Assembly: GCF_019097595.1 (NCBI RefSeq)
Contig: NC_080732.1
Span: 5,258,854-5,322,853, forward strand
Source: Hemibagrus wyckioides
Lineage: Eukaryota; Chordata; Actinopteri; Siluriformes; Bagridae
Length of the DNA: 64,000 nucleotides
Direction of reading: 5' to 3'
Made by a program: the position numbers and the translations under genes. The notes under the pieces were generated by a model that did not search any database, had not been told where the DNA came from, and worked only from the letters and a program-made list of their open reading frames with translations. Of this stretch, positions 63,413-64,000 are shown piece after piece; the stretch's first letter is position 1; each line of letters starts with the position of its first letter.

Positions 63413-64000
63413 ATTTATAACTATTGGACATTTCCATAAATTTTATGTGCTGTAGTACATAAAGATCAGGAAGGACTCATCACCCATCACAGGCTCATAC
63501 AGCGGGGTGACAAGAGAGATGAATTATTTAAACCCTTTGTGAAGAAAACATGAGCAGATTTATAGTTATTCTGGTCTGCTGACTGTGTGTGTGTGTGTCC
63601 TGCATCTATTAAGATAATTAGGAAGGGAGCTGCTTCACCCCTTTGTTTCTCTCTTTTCTCTGTCTTTAGAATTGACAGTTTTGTGTGGCAGAAGAATAGC
63701 GTTCACCCTATCATCAGAAGATGTCTGACAAATTCCTGACAATGCCAATGACAGGCATATTTGCCGTACTCTCTTTCCCCTGTCTTTCCCAATCACAGCG
63801 ACTTTAGTGTCTGTGTGCAGAAGAAGGCTAGTGTGTTCGTCTGCCTGTGATGCAATTCAGAGCTACTCTGTTGGTAGCTGCTGAGTCATTGAGATCTCTG
63901 CCTAGTGGGTGAGAACTGGCAGGTAGGAGAACGGGGAATAAAAATAGAGAAATGTCCAGAAAAAAACATTATTACTAGCTTTTAAATGCTAAAGCATCTT

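Overview
This window looks like ray-finned fish genomic DNA. The evidence is vertebrate exons with GT-AG introns set in AT-rich sequence, several families of decayed Tc1-like transposons, L2-like and RTE-like retroposon pieces, tRNA-headed SINEs and very long tetranucleotide arrays. An otophysan such as a catfish would fit the repeat mix, but that is an impression and not a demonstration.

I can support only one protein-coding gene, on the + strand: the middle of cntnap2 (contactin-associated protein-like 2, Caspr2), a neurexin-superfamily cell-adhesion protein. Twelve exons lie between 4042 and 60881. All have consensus splice sites and their phases join perfectly, giving 1965 bp or 655 codons. 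They encode the end of laminin-G domain 2, EGF-like 1, the fibrinogen-like region, laminin-G 3, EGF-like 2 and most of laminin-G 4. By my count they match human exons 10 to 21. The 5' exons (signal peptide, discoidin domain, laminin-G 1) and the 3' exons (end of laminin-G 4, transmembrane segment, cytoplasmic tail) lie outside the window.

Layout: 1-4041 is upstream intron with a dead reverse-transcriptase piece. 4042-13595 holds the first four exons and Tc1 remnants. 13596-34720 is a 21 kb intron that carries the most striking structure, a 2.5 kb array (23109-25665) of about 13 composite units built from GATA, GAAA and GACA blocks. A single-unit relative with the same right flank lies at 20682-21098, and an inverted repeat lies beside that. 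34721-45943 holds three exons, a 5'-truncated L2-like retroposon (35579-37258) and a GAAA-rich array (38660-39865). 45944-57645 holds a pyrimidine-rich array (48340-48928), one exon and a 37-bp minisatellite (52986-54285). 57646-60881 is a compact cluster of four exons. The rest is intron with a SINE and a Tc1 piece.

I found no RNA gene that looks functional, no promoter, no nested gene and no evidence of a new molecular system. The long repetitive open frames on the minus strand are by-products of 4-bp repeats that contain no stop codon. The interest lies in repeat architecture: the higher-order arrays, a Tc1 deletion derivative that appears to have multiplied, and a few repeat-free stretches that may be conserved noncoding elements.
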